Of a DNA stretch of 64,000 bases, positions 49,131 to 59,900 are shown piece by piece. Numbering within the stretch: the first letter of the stretch is position 1; each line of letters opens with the position of its first letter. The stretch covers positions 745,021 through 809,020 of the forward strand of contig VWZL01002558.1 of NCBI GenBank assembly GCA_013396915.1, in the 5' to 3' direction. Origin of the DNA: Stercorarius parasiticus (lineage: Eukaryota; Chordata; Aves; Charadriiformes; Stercorariidae). The translations under genes were made by a program, and so were the position numbers. The notes beneath the pieces were generated by a model. That model was not told the DNA's origin. It saw only the letters and a program-made list of their open reading frames with translations, and searched no databases.

Positions 49131-49861
49131 GTGCCGAAGAGCACGAATGTCACCTCCCGTGGGGAAACAGAACACTCCCAAACTGGTGTTTGATAATTGC
49201 AGCAAACAATAGCACAATACACCTGGCATTTACGGCACTGCCTGGCAGCCAATTTGTGACAGACGCAGTTGCAACACCAATTTACAGATCTGTGCTGTTC
49301 CGGGGAAAGGAAGGGCAATGTTCTAGTGCTACTCCATGGAGCAACAATTACAATAGCGTGACGAATAAAACGTGAAAGGGAACAGGCTTTTTGCAATGTT
49401 ACCAAGGAGAGTGTAGTGCTAAGGCAGCGCTGTGGGCTGCCACAGGGCTTGTGTGCACAGCACGTGTTTTCTGAAGAGGATGGGCTCAGTGTCTCCTTTG
49501 CTACATGCATTTGGCCTTCGTTCTTGTTTACAGGCAGACAGATCCACAAGCAAAAGCTTTTACATAGCTCAAGTAGTAATGGCTGGTGAATCCTTCTGCT
49601 AATGGGTTAATCCTGGCCACATAAAGGGTTTATCATGGTCTGAGAAGGGACTTTTGCATGACACACTTGACAGAGAGCCCTTATTCCTTTCTTTTGGGTC
49701 TAAAGCCAGTGGTGGGATCGTCAAAAACGCTTTCTGGTCCTACTGTCCTGGGGCAGAGGAGCTCAAAGTTTCTTTTTCGTTTTCTGTTGCGCCATTCCTC
49801 TGTTAGGTGCAGAATTAGGTACTGGAGTCACTGTCTGGCATCACTACTGGAACTGCTTTAA
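49131..49861. other. non-coding stretch, no gene seen
   Basis: Frames on both strands, including a 187-codon minus-strand run that ends within the CpG patch. None is recognisable. Confidence 0.55.
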
Positions 49862-52020
49862 ATTCAGCACAGGACTGGGGTGACACTATATTTGACCTGA
49901 GAGAGAGTCAAAAAGGTATTTTCGGTTCTCCTGGCTCCTTCGTGCTGTGACGACTCGGCTCAGTACTAACAGCAGAAGGATGAGACAAAGATAATGTTAC
50001 TTATGTCAACTGAGATGGGCTTGGACCCAGAGCTCAAAATTCATTTCTGGCCCATTCTGCCCACGTACCTCATCACAGCGCAGCGCCAAAGCAGTGTGCT
50101 GGGCATTCAAACATCACGATAGGGCCTGTGCAATACACAGCCAAAAGCAGGAAAGGAAAGGAAAGGAGTCAAGAGGATACACATCAGAGAGCTGAGAAAT
50201 ACGCGTGTGCAAAAAAAGTCTTAAATAGTAGCGGTAAACACTGATTCAAAGAATGAGAAAATTCAATGGCAATGTGTTTCAGACTGCTACCGGCGATATA
50301 TGAAAACATTCACAGTTTCACTAAGTTTAACACGAGCAATTCTTAGTACGATTCTCACCACGGAAATCCACAATTAGGGTGGACTGAAATTATTTAATAC
50401 TAATTTTCATGGTTGCACTAATTAAAAATGCAACTAATTATGTTGCTTAAATGATTAAAAGCTTCTGTTACATTTATCTGAAATTAAAAAAAAAAGTTCA
50501 CCTCTTTTTCTAAAGAATTTTTCTTACTTTTCATCCATTAAAAGGAAAACCAGTAGGAATATAGATAATATGCTAATCAGAGAAAAATAAAAAAACCCTT
50601 CATCAAGAAATATATTTCACTTCTTTCTTGAAAAACTGCTGGTTAAAGAGAATGACAAATATAAGGACTTTTCTCTACATTTTTTTCTTGCTATTGCAAG
50701 CACAGCTTGTCATTAGAAAAATCCCTGTTAATTAACAAGTTTCAAGAAGTTTGATTCATGAGCACCCTTTTCAAATGGAGGGTAGAGCCAATACCAGAGG
50801 GTTCGGACCCTCAGTCCCACAACACCAGCGCGGAATAACCAGAGAGCACAACTCCTAATCAGAGATGCATCGCCTGCAGCACTCATACGGGTTACTTAGT
50901 AACTACCTGTGAATAATGAAGGTATTCTCCACAGAGAATAAAGGTCACTTCGTAAATGCTATTAACAAAAGGAAGCTGAAATTTCTCGTGAACACATTTG
51001 GGAGCGACGGCTTGGAGGAGGGAAGCTCCCAGCAAGCCACAGAATTTTGATTAATTAGATAGAGCGCGCAGGCTTTGCAAATGAACTGAAATAAAATACA
51101 ATGAGATGGTTAACAGGGGATGAGTGGGATGTTTAAACAAAGACTTAACGTAGGGGACATTTAAAATGCAGTCCTAAAGCATACAGAGAACTAAGGAATT
51201 TTTTAGATCTATAAGACAGCAGCTGATTGTGTAGAGATGAAAGTTAATGAACTGGTGCACTCTGAAGTGTCTTCTTTTCTAGATATGGCTCTGTAACTTC
51301 CATTAGCATCCACAGACTCTTAAATACACAAACGCATTAGTCATGCGTCAAATCACACTGTACATTTTGTGAAGGATCCAAAGACTGAAGTGACTCATAC
51401 GGTCAAAATTTCTTTTCCCATGTGAATCAGCTGCGACGCTTGACAAATCTCCACTGGAAAAGAAGGACGCCGTCTTTTGAGTAATATCTTTTACAGCACC
51501 TAACGGCTTTAGGACACTGTCTGCAAATTAGTCACACAGATTTCAAAACTGGGTTTTCAAAACTGTATGAAAAAAGCATGTCAAAATATTAGAAAGCACT
51601 TGTCAGTGATAGAAATAAGGTCCAGCTCAGCGTTGTCCAGCCCACGTGTAGCCAATCTGCACCACTAAACACGAGCGCCCGATGGTACCAAATGGGGATG
51701 GCCATCTTTTGCGATCACGTTGCGGAGCATTAATGAATCAGATCTCAAAGGCTAGAATTAACTGTCCTCGTTCTTTTGCAAGGAGCCTGCTTTATCCGAC
51801 ATTTTCCCTTTGAAATCTCCCTTTGGTCTCCAGGTTGGGAATGAGTCATGTCACGACTCATGAGGAGTTAAACAAATCGATGCATTCCACGGTGATTCAC
51901 TGACAGTGGTTTTGCCATCTTTTGCATATGTTGTAACCCCAAGCAGTGACAATTATCAGAGGGTTTGTGCTCGGCTTTTGTAATTCCTAATTCTCATTTC
52001 TATTTTTTTCATTTTTTTCC
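49862..52020. promoter_or_regulatory. ORF-poor AT-rich block, possible enhancer DNA
   Basis: Over two kilobases hold no open frame of note on either strand. TAATTA-type homeodomain core sites recur (about 50418-50424, 50433-50440, 50729-50734, 51051-51057), with a perfect 12-base palindrome TGTTAATTAACA at 50726-50737 and paired AP-1-like TGAGTCA elements at 51841-51861. This resembles conserved non-coding DNA near developmental genes. Conservation cannot be tested here, and AT-rich DNA produces TAATTA by chance. Confidence 0.25.
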
Positions 52021-54639
52021 CCCCTAGCTTCTCAATCTGTTTTTAATTAAAATCAGACCCAGGCAAATGTTGAATAGTATGAAAAATTCACCATCCGCGT
52101 ACCGTGTTAAGAGCTGCAGAATCTGGCAGCCTTCAAGTGTGTCACTGTGTTTTAAAAAAGGCAACGGGCCTCCCTGCGCGCATACGTCACGTTCTTCGAG
52201 GAGTTTTGTTCTTTCTGTGTAAACACAGCCTGTTAATGACGCATGTAACCCTTTCCTTCTGCCTGGAAGGGGGCTGCGGGCACCTTCTGGCAACGCTTGG
52301 AGAAAATCCATATGGGGCTCAGCGAAGCACAGCCATGCTGGGGCCACCAGCTGCAGACCAGTGGTGGGACTGCAGAAGTAGATGTGGACTGGGTAAAGGA
52401 AACCCCCTACCCCCCTAGGGTGCTCCTGCATTGCCAGGCTCAGCTCTGGGGAGCTCCAGGGTTTTCACCCACCTGAAGAGAACTTGCTCTGTGGTGGTAC
52501 TCAATCTTCCTGAGCCCGGGGGAGATCGTTGATATATGTTCACAGCTGAGAATCCATTGAACCTGCCTTCGCGCCTATCTGCTCCCAGCCATCCCACCAC
52601 TATGACATGCAAAAAAAGCCACAGAGATGGCCTGGCAGGCACAGGGGCTGTGTTTTCACTGATGGAAGAGATGGGGGTTTTTTTTACACTGAGCACAATA
52701 CACGTGAACACTGAAAGCTATCGTTGCACAAGAGCCACGGAAAGCAACCAAATAGTTCATACTTGTGAGTCCTCCTTGGAGTTGACCCACAGGCCCCCAA
52801 ATGAGGGGACTCAGAAAAGCTCTTTCTGGAGAGAGGAGAAGACCAATTTAAATTCAAAATGCTTTAATATGTGGGAATCGGGTATAAAGATGGAGGAGCA
52901 GGACCATGGCAGAAGAAGATGGTACAATATGATGGAAAGAGAAGGAGAAGTGTGTTGAAGAGGGCAGAGAGGAAGGAACGCAAGACAGGGCAAGGTCTTG
53001 CTCTTGCTAAGGCACGAAGGAGACCACTGTATTTCTCGCTTCTTGGCCGGTCGCTGGCTGCCCGGCGTGGAAAGTGAGTGCTGCAGCTGCCGAGGAACAT
53101 AAAGCGAAGCAGACAGAGCCACTGATTAAATGGAAGAAAAGACAAATCTGTCCAAGCGAATGAGTATTACTACCCTGGCTGCCACCTCTGCTCCAACTAG
53201 GCATTTCTGCTAGCTGCTTAACCTAGGCTTAGCTGCTTTGGCTTCAGCAGCTTGATGTTTCTGGGTCTTTCAGGTTTAACGCCAAAGGTAGAGGCTTTCT
53301 ATCAGGGACAAGAAACAAGCCACCCGAGGGAGGAGGTCTCAGTATTTCCTTCTATTCTGGCCGAGTTATAATAGATCTCCTTGTTTGCTTTTCTGTGTCT
53401 CCCTCATCTCCTGCTACAATCAAATTGGATGGTCTGTTATTTCAATCCATTTTTGGATTCAATTTTGCCTGAAAACACAGACAGTTGCTAACCCGTATGC
53501 CAGGGACCTACATTCCTCAGTCTCTGCCTGACTGCAGCACTTTCTTTCACTGCTCACATTACAGCCTGCCCGGTTGGAATATTCACACTGACTTCTACTT
53601 CTCCAAGCACAAAGGTCCTCAGGCTGTGTGAAGACGAGATGCGGTTTCTCTTTTGGGCAAGATGCTTTTCCCTTTTCCAGTGCGAACAGCTGCGTACGGT
53701 AACTCCCCTCCCAGTTCCCCACCTCCGACCCTTCACGCAGACAGCAAAGAGACAAAAAAAAGTTCTCTTCACACACCCATAGCCCTGACTTCTGGAAACA
53801 TCTTTGCTCATTCTCAAATGCTCCATAAGTGTTTGTGTGCTCTGCAACCACTGCCTAATTTCGTGGCACCTCAGAGGGTTGATGGGCGAAGGATTTGCCG
53901 TATGAAGATCTGGTCAAAACAGGCTGTTCTGTCAAGCCACATCTGCACAGCACGATGCCAAATTGGTTCTGACCATGCTGCTCAGAGGCAACAGAAATGG
54001 TAGCAGCCGTGTTCGTTCACAGCTCTGCCTGGGCTAAGCTGTCCTGCTAGAAAGCTCCTTTGTTGCTCTGCTCACACCAGCAAGCTCCCAGGTCGCGTTT
54101 GACCGCTGAAGTAGAGACGGAGTTTGAAGCCAGCTGACAGGGCTCTCAGATATGGCTACGGAAAGCTGAGGGCTAGTCTACCTGCATTTTGGCTTGGCCT
54201 CTGCATTGAGCCATTCCTCCCTGGCCAGCCACACAGTTCAAGTAGCAAGTGCTGTGAATGCCCCAGTGCCCAGACATAAAAACTAATCTTAGTTAGCTGC
54301 TAATCCCCAGCCCACGCCTCAGTGTGCACAGACATGTGCGGGTGTTTGCTTTCCGCTGGGCAGCCTGCAGAGGGGCTCAAAGGCAGCTGAATCCCGAGGA
54401 ATGTCGAAAATTTCTGCAATAAAACTGATAATGGTCATTGCAGGAGAAGATGTCATTTCCCGTGGAAGTAATGATAGAACGGGCTGTAAAATATAGGGCC
54501 GGGCTCAAAGTGATATTTTTTCTGTTTATTTCTTCAACATTTTCTTTTCTCCCTGTTGCTGCGTGAAAGACTTCCTCAAATAATAGGGGAACGGGGTGAT
54601 GGGACTGGAGCAGGGAAGCAGTAACCCTTCCTGCGTCTG
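52021..54639. other. non-coding stretch, no gene seen
   Basis: Frames up to about 140 codons on both strands overlap heavily between 52024 and 54003 and are unrecognised. GC content begins to rise at the right end toward the second island. Confidence 0.55.
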
Positions 54640-55036
54640 CCCCAGCCCTCCGAAGTGCAAAAACGGTAAGAACCCCCCCCAGATTGTATTTTTCTCGTTT
54701 ATTTGAAACAGTTCCGAGTAGGAAAGCGCAGCTCTTCGAGGACGGACAGAAATGACCGAGAACAAGCGCTTCAGCCCACAAGACCCCCACCACCCCCCGG
54801 GCATCCCCCGGTTACCCGGGCGGGGGCGGCCCCGGGGGCGGCGGGGGCGGCGGCGGGCTGGCCAAGGGCTCCCTCCCGTGGTATCTGCGGGGAAAAACCG
54901 CCGCCCGTTGCCGGGATTTTTCTGTAGCCCCCGCCGCCCGGCCGCCCGAGGAGCCCCGCCGGCCCTTTGGGGCAACCACCCGCTTGTCATTGGCGCTGGA
55001 CACCCCCCGGCCACTCCGCAAATACGGGGAAGGGAG
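54640..55036. promoter_or_regulatory. second CpG island, possible promoter
   Basis: Dense CpG and GGGGCGG/CGGCGG runs from about 54800 to 54975, with an inverted CCAAT box (ATTGG at 54989-54993) that would read CCAAT on the minus strand. A plus-strand donor-like AAACG/GTAAGA lies near 54664. The gene and direction cannot be determined. Overlapping open frames on both strands reflect the lack of stops in GC-rich DNA. Confidence 0.6.
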
Positions 55037-55040
55037 CCAG

Positions 55041-55058
55041 AAAAAAAAAAAAAAAAAA
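55041..55058. repeat. A18 homopolymer beside a gap
   Basis: Run of 18 As just left of the 42-base gap. It is likely to be of uncertain length and to have contributed to the assembly break. Confidence 0.9.
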
Positions 55059-55067
55059 TCAAGGGAA

Positions 55068-55109
55068 NNNNNNNNNNNNNNNNNNNNNNNNNNNNNNNNN
55101 NNNNNNNNN
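55068..55109. other. assembly gap of 42 Ns
   Basis: Unknown bases between an A-rich flank and a G21 run at the edge of the second CpG island. The true sequence and length are unknown. Confidence 0.99.
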
Positions 55110-55121
55110 AATGTTGAAGGT

Positions 55122-55142
55122 GGGGGGGGGGGGGGGGGGGGG
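55122..55142. repeat. G21 homopolymer
   Basis: Twenty-one consecutive Gs follow the gap. If real it would be a strong G-quadruplex former on the plus strand. Its length is doubtful because it borders a gap and long G runs are prone to sequencing error. Confidence 0.85.
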
Positions 55143-56912
55143 AAAAGAAAAAAATGCACTGGATTTACATCGGCCAGAAGGAAAATGTACTTGGGCAAAC
55201 AGCCCTTGCTTTTGAGTAAGAGCTCTTTTGAGAGGTGTTTTTATTCAAGTCTCCCAAGGAATGCAATCAGTTACTCTGTCTTGTCTAAACTTCGACTGAA
55301 TATATAATTTCATTTAGCTAGTAACTGGCTCCCTTCGCCTTCATGCGGAGAGCCAGGAATGCTGCCAAAGATCCCTCCCGTCTGGAGTCTGCAGTGGCAA
55401 CAGCCCAGCGCTCGGGTTCTGCTTCAGCCCTCTAACTCTTGGCAAGCCCATCACGACGTGCCGACATGCTGCAGCTGGGAAAGGAAGATGCCCTCCACCA
55501 CCCTGCCCCTGACTGGGGAGGCACAAACTGCCCTGGAAAGACCTTGTAGACAAAAAGTGCCAAAAGTGGCAGAGTACGGCTCTTAAACCCACCTAAGTAA
55601 CAGTCCTCACCCGTGACAACAAAAAGCTGACACTGAAAAGCATACTCAAAGCACGTGTGATGCTTAAAAAGATGTTCTGAAATACATATGAGATGGGTCC
55701 TAACAACCTCGACTTTCTAAGAAGACAGAGAACAAGAGTTAGGTTAACTGGAATTATATATAACTAGGCATGTGGTAGTAAAAGAAATGGCAAAGAATCT
55801 GTATTTTTTATATAGTTTAATAATCGGAAAAGCCTAAGACTGAAGTTAAGCTTTATTACAAGGCCCTATTCATCTGCATTTGTAAGCTCTATGACCCACA
55901 CTTCCCAGCTGCAGCAGGTCGGTAGCTGTTGACATCAGATTGCTTTGCTGTGCTGCTGGAGCCCTGCCCTCAGATGTTCCTCCTTGATTTACCCTGGAAC
56001 GTGGCAGCTGTTTTGCTAGGAGCGTGCATCAGAAGATCAAAGGTGGCCACACACTCACTTGGGCTCTGCTGTGGCCAATCACCCTGAAAGGACACACACA
56101 GCTTCGCCACAAAGCAGTGACCAACATTTCCAGGATCAGCAACACTCATTAGAGTTTTAATGAAGCAAAACTGGTCCTCGACTTCAACTTCATTGCATGA
56201 CGATGACTCAGAGCATGGTTTTACCTTCCCTGTGCACAAATAGAAACACAGCAAGGATGGGAGTGAGGACCTTGAGGGGACCAAGCCAGGTAAACATGTC
56301 ACTTTGACTTTGAAGGTGCCTTTCCAAACCTGTCAGGCAGCATTTATCATCTGAAGTGTTAACACTGCTGAAGAGGCTTCATCTTTGAACTGGTCTTCCT
56401 TTTTTTTTCTATTATTTTTCATTGCTTTTGACTAAAGATCAGGAATCTTAGGGACAAGAGACCTCTTGTTTGGCTTCAAAGCCTAGGGTGTCCCTGGAAC
56501 CACTGGAGATGGATGTAAGATGGTAACTGGTTTTTCCTTTGGGGTTTTTGAAAGATCAGAAATATAATTATTTCAGAACAATGCACTGTGCCATTCTGTA
56601 TTTCTGTGCTTGCTTCTAGTCTCTTTTGGGTTCAGTGGTTGCCAGCCTTGAATATTTAGGTCTAATTTATTCCCATCGACTTAACTGGGGAAAGAACCTG
56701 CTATGTTAACTGAACAGACTCACAAGATCTGGATATCTTCATCGTCTAGGACACTCTTTTCTCCCTTTATTTTCTATGCCTGCACTGGCTCACAGCAAGT
56801 TCAGTTACACTGAGATGTCATCATGATGTAGAGAAGAGCTTCCATACGTGGTGAAGAACCATGACTTTCTGCATCGCAGTTTGTGTCTCAGTGCACTGAT
56901 ATATATTTACCA
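55143..56912. other. non-coding stretch, no gene seen
   Basis: No supported gene. Sequence around 56650-56700 (TCCCATCGACTTAACTGGGG) may be another decayed palindromic relic core. Confidence 0.55.
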
Positions 56913-56982
56913 TCCTGGACCAAGTCTTGGCCCCACGGAAGTTTGTGCAAGTTCTGCCATGGACTTCAAGAGGCAATTGAGT
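56913..56982. repeat. eroded palindromic interspersed repeat relic
   Basis: CCTGGACCAAGTCTTGGCCC is followed by CACGGAAGTTTGTGCAAGTT and CTGCCATGGACTTCAAGAGG. This matches the remembered pattern of GGACCAGATCTTGGCCCC with a GCCATTGACTTCAA-type core. Several substitutions mark it as old. The family name is not assigned. Confidence 0.5.
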
Positions 56983-59900
56983 TACAGGAATTCAGTCTGT
57001 AATTCTTAGCACAAATACATCCTACAAAACTGTAGGCACATAATCCACACCATTATGGGAAGAGATAGCAAAGTGATTACATACAAGAAGGCCTGGGACC
57101 TGGGAAACAATTCATTACAGAACTAATTTGCCATGTATAGGTTCTCCTATTGATTGCCTCTGCCACAGCACATGATGCTTTCTAAGACCGCTTTGATTCA
57201 TCACCTAATACATGTTGCTTAGAGCTCCTGCAGCTCCTGAATTTATGCCTATGAATAAAGAGGGAAAAAAAAAATCACTATCTCTGGCTTGGAAGGTCTT
57301 AAAAACAAACACAGAAAAGAGCAATGACAGCACAAAAAATGAAGCCTCGTAACTGACTATATTTTATAAACTGTGACATTTGGGAAATCTAATGTTCTGG
57401 CCTGGAGATGGGATGGGATGGACTGCCCTTAACGATGAATCACTGCTCCGGTATTCCTTGCAGAAGACGATTGTAAAACTGCCTGAGAAGTGGAGCTGGA
57501 ATAGGAATGAATACCCTTCTCTTTGGAGATTACCTTCACAACTAAGTAAATTCTGTGCTCTTCTTATTGTAACAGTATTTGTAATCAGTAACATGAAGTT
57601 AAGCTACAAAACTGAGTGAAGAAATGATGATAATTTCAAAGCTATGCTAACAAGTCTTTCTCTTACTGTGTCACTGTGTTAAACACAGGGAAGCTGTGAG
57701 AGTGCCCATGGAAAAAGCACTGGCTGATGCACAGAATACGCACTCCAAAAAAGAAAAAAAAACCATTTTATTTCCTTTGAGTGTCGTCCAGATACGGATG
57801 ACAATAATTGTTCAAACTCTGCGGGGATGGTTTTGGTTAAGCTAGAAGCTGTTCCTGCTTCCCCTGCTGCGCAAAGGAGCTCTTTCACCAAACATAAATG
57901 ACAGGTCTCCTCTCTGCCAACTTGTGGCTTGACTTCTCCAGAGAGCCCATCCCTCCGGGTCTGTAAGTGCCTCAGTTCTTACCCAAGCTAAAGACAGCCG
58001 AGGTGCCTACCACCTCACCTCGGCCATGTAGCACCAAGCAGGATTTTATGCAGGGCAGGGCTTTGGTCAGAGAAACTTCATCACGGCATTGATCAGCTGC
58101 TTAATGTACCCACTGCTGGGGAGCCGGGGGTACGGGTGGCATCAGAGAAGGTCTCCCAGCCAGAAACCATGAAGGTCTCTGCCTTAGCTTACCTGGACTC
58201 ACTTCTACGTTCTTTTATTTTGCAGTTCTTTTGTTAACAAAGGATACTAACAAAATTAAAATAAACCAAACAGCAGATCCTATCGTGGGCCTCGTGAGGG
58301 GTACCCACATGATAAGAACATGATAAAAACTGGGAGGATAATTCCTGAAGCCATCCAAATCTGTATCACACGAGACAGCGTTGCAGCAAAAGGAAGACTA
58401 ACAGAAATGTTTTATAGCGCTTATGTGATAAGAATCTGATCGGGATATATCTCTCACATGCATTTTAGGCTATTTTTTTAAAACAAAACATCTTGTACAC
58501 AAACAAGTAAGCAGGCTATCACAAACATGACTCTTCTGGTTTTGGCTAGCTTCCAGGATTTTACTGAAGCAGTAGGTGACACTGTTTCAAGTACTCAGTT
58601 TCTCATTTTCCAGCTTAACTGGATTTAATAGGAAGCTTTGTGCCTAAAAAAGAGTCGGGGGCTTTATTTTGCTCAGTCTGAACTTACATATTTGAGGTTT
58701 TAAGGAAAACATCATTGTTTGGCCGACTACCATAAGTACAACTGAAACTGCTATTTTTCTGACATCCACGGGTGGTTAGAGCTCCACACTTCCAGCTTCC
58801 CATGGAGACGGAGCATGAACTCTCTAGAGCATACACACCAAGTGACTGGTGGAGTAAAGCGAGGGTGGCAGCTGCGAAAGGTGTCTGGGATGAGATGACA
58901 GGGAGCTCAGGGTCATTCTGATCTCGCTTCAGTTTGGTTCCCATTCATTGCCCGCTACCACTACGGGTGTCGCGCTGTCCCCAGGAGTAACGACCAGCTA
59001 GGAAAAGTTTTCCCTCTCCTGCCGGAGCTCCTCTGCCATGAAATGTGCCTTGCGGGGCCGGGGGTGGGCAGTGCCTTCAGCCTCGCAGCAGCTCTGCGAT
59101 GTCCCCACAGGTCGGTCAGGCAGGGCACGGCGCCCGCAGCCTGCAGCAACCGCTGCCTCCCGCTTCTAAAGTCAGGGACTTTTGATTCGGCTGCTTGAGT
59201 TAATACTGAATCTACCTATTTCTCTATAAGCTGGAAGGTGGCAAGTTTTTTTTTTACACCGTTTTTTTCTTTTCAGGTTGATCCAACCTTTTTCTGCTTA
59301 TTCTTAGCGGTAGTTACACAAAGGTAGAAAGTCTGTGCTGGCAATAGGGAGCCTGGGTGAAAAGCAGAACTGGTGTGAACAGCAGATTCTCCATTTTCAG
59401 TGCTGCTTTGCAAGTTTCTGACTTCACCAGTTCATTGTTTAAGTTTGTTTGTGAGAGAGTGCCTGGCTACCTTTCCTCTTTTAACCTAAGGAATCGCATG
59501 GGAAGTGCTTCGTATGGACGGGGTTTTCCCAGTCAGGTTCGCTATCGGCCTTTTATGAGCACTCTGTTAATTCTGCCCATGGCTTCAACTCCAGCTCTGC
59601 TCTGGGGTTTAAGAAAACAGTGACACCATGTGGGAAATTAACTCATAACCTATGGCGAGTATTTCATTAACTCTGCACCTCGTATCTGACACCTGGAGCA
59701 GTGGCACATCACCACCTATGGAGGGCCTTGTGCAGAGCCCAGTGACACACCACAGAAACTCTCCTTCTTCATAATGTAGCCGGGAGTGTGCTCTCTCCCT
59801 CTGACTTAAGCAGCGAAGCCCAACTTCAAAACCAGACGTGACCTCAAGAGCATTATTTATCGTTAGGAGGGAAAGGTGCCAGCCAAGCCAGAGAAGAAGA

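Noticed and set aside
48986..49549. Minus-strand frame of 187 codons, cysteine-rich in the middle
   Set aside because: The cysteines show no regular zinc-finger or knottin spacing, the plus strand is also open over much of it, and no family is recognised.
54526..55062. Minus-strand frame of 178 codons over the second CpG island
   Set aside because: It starts in the poly-T complement of the A18 run and owes its length to stop-poor GC-rich sequence.
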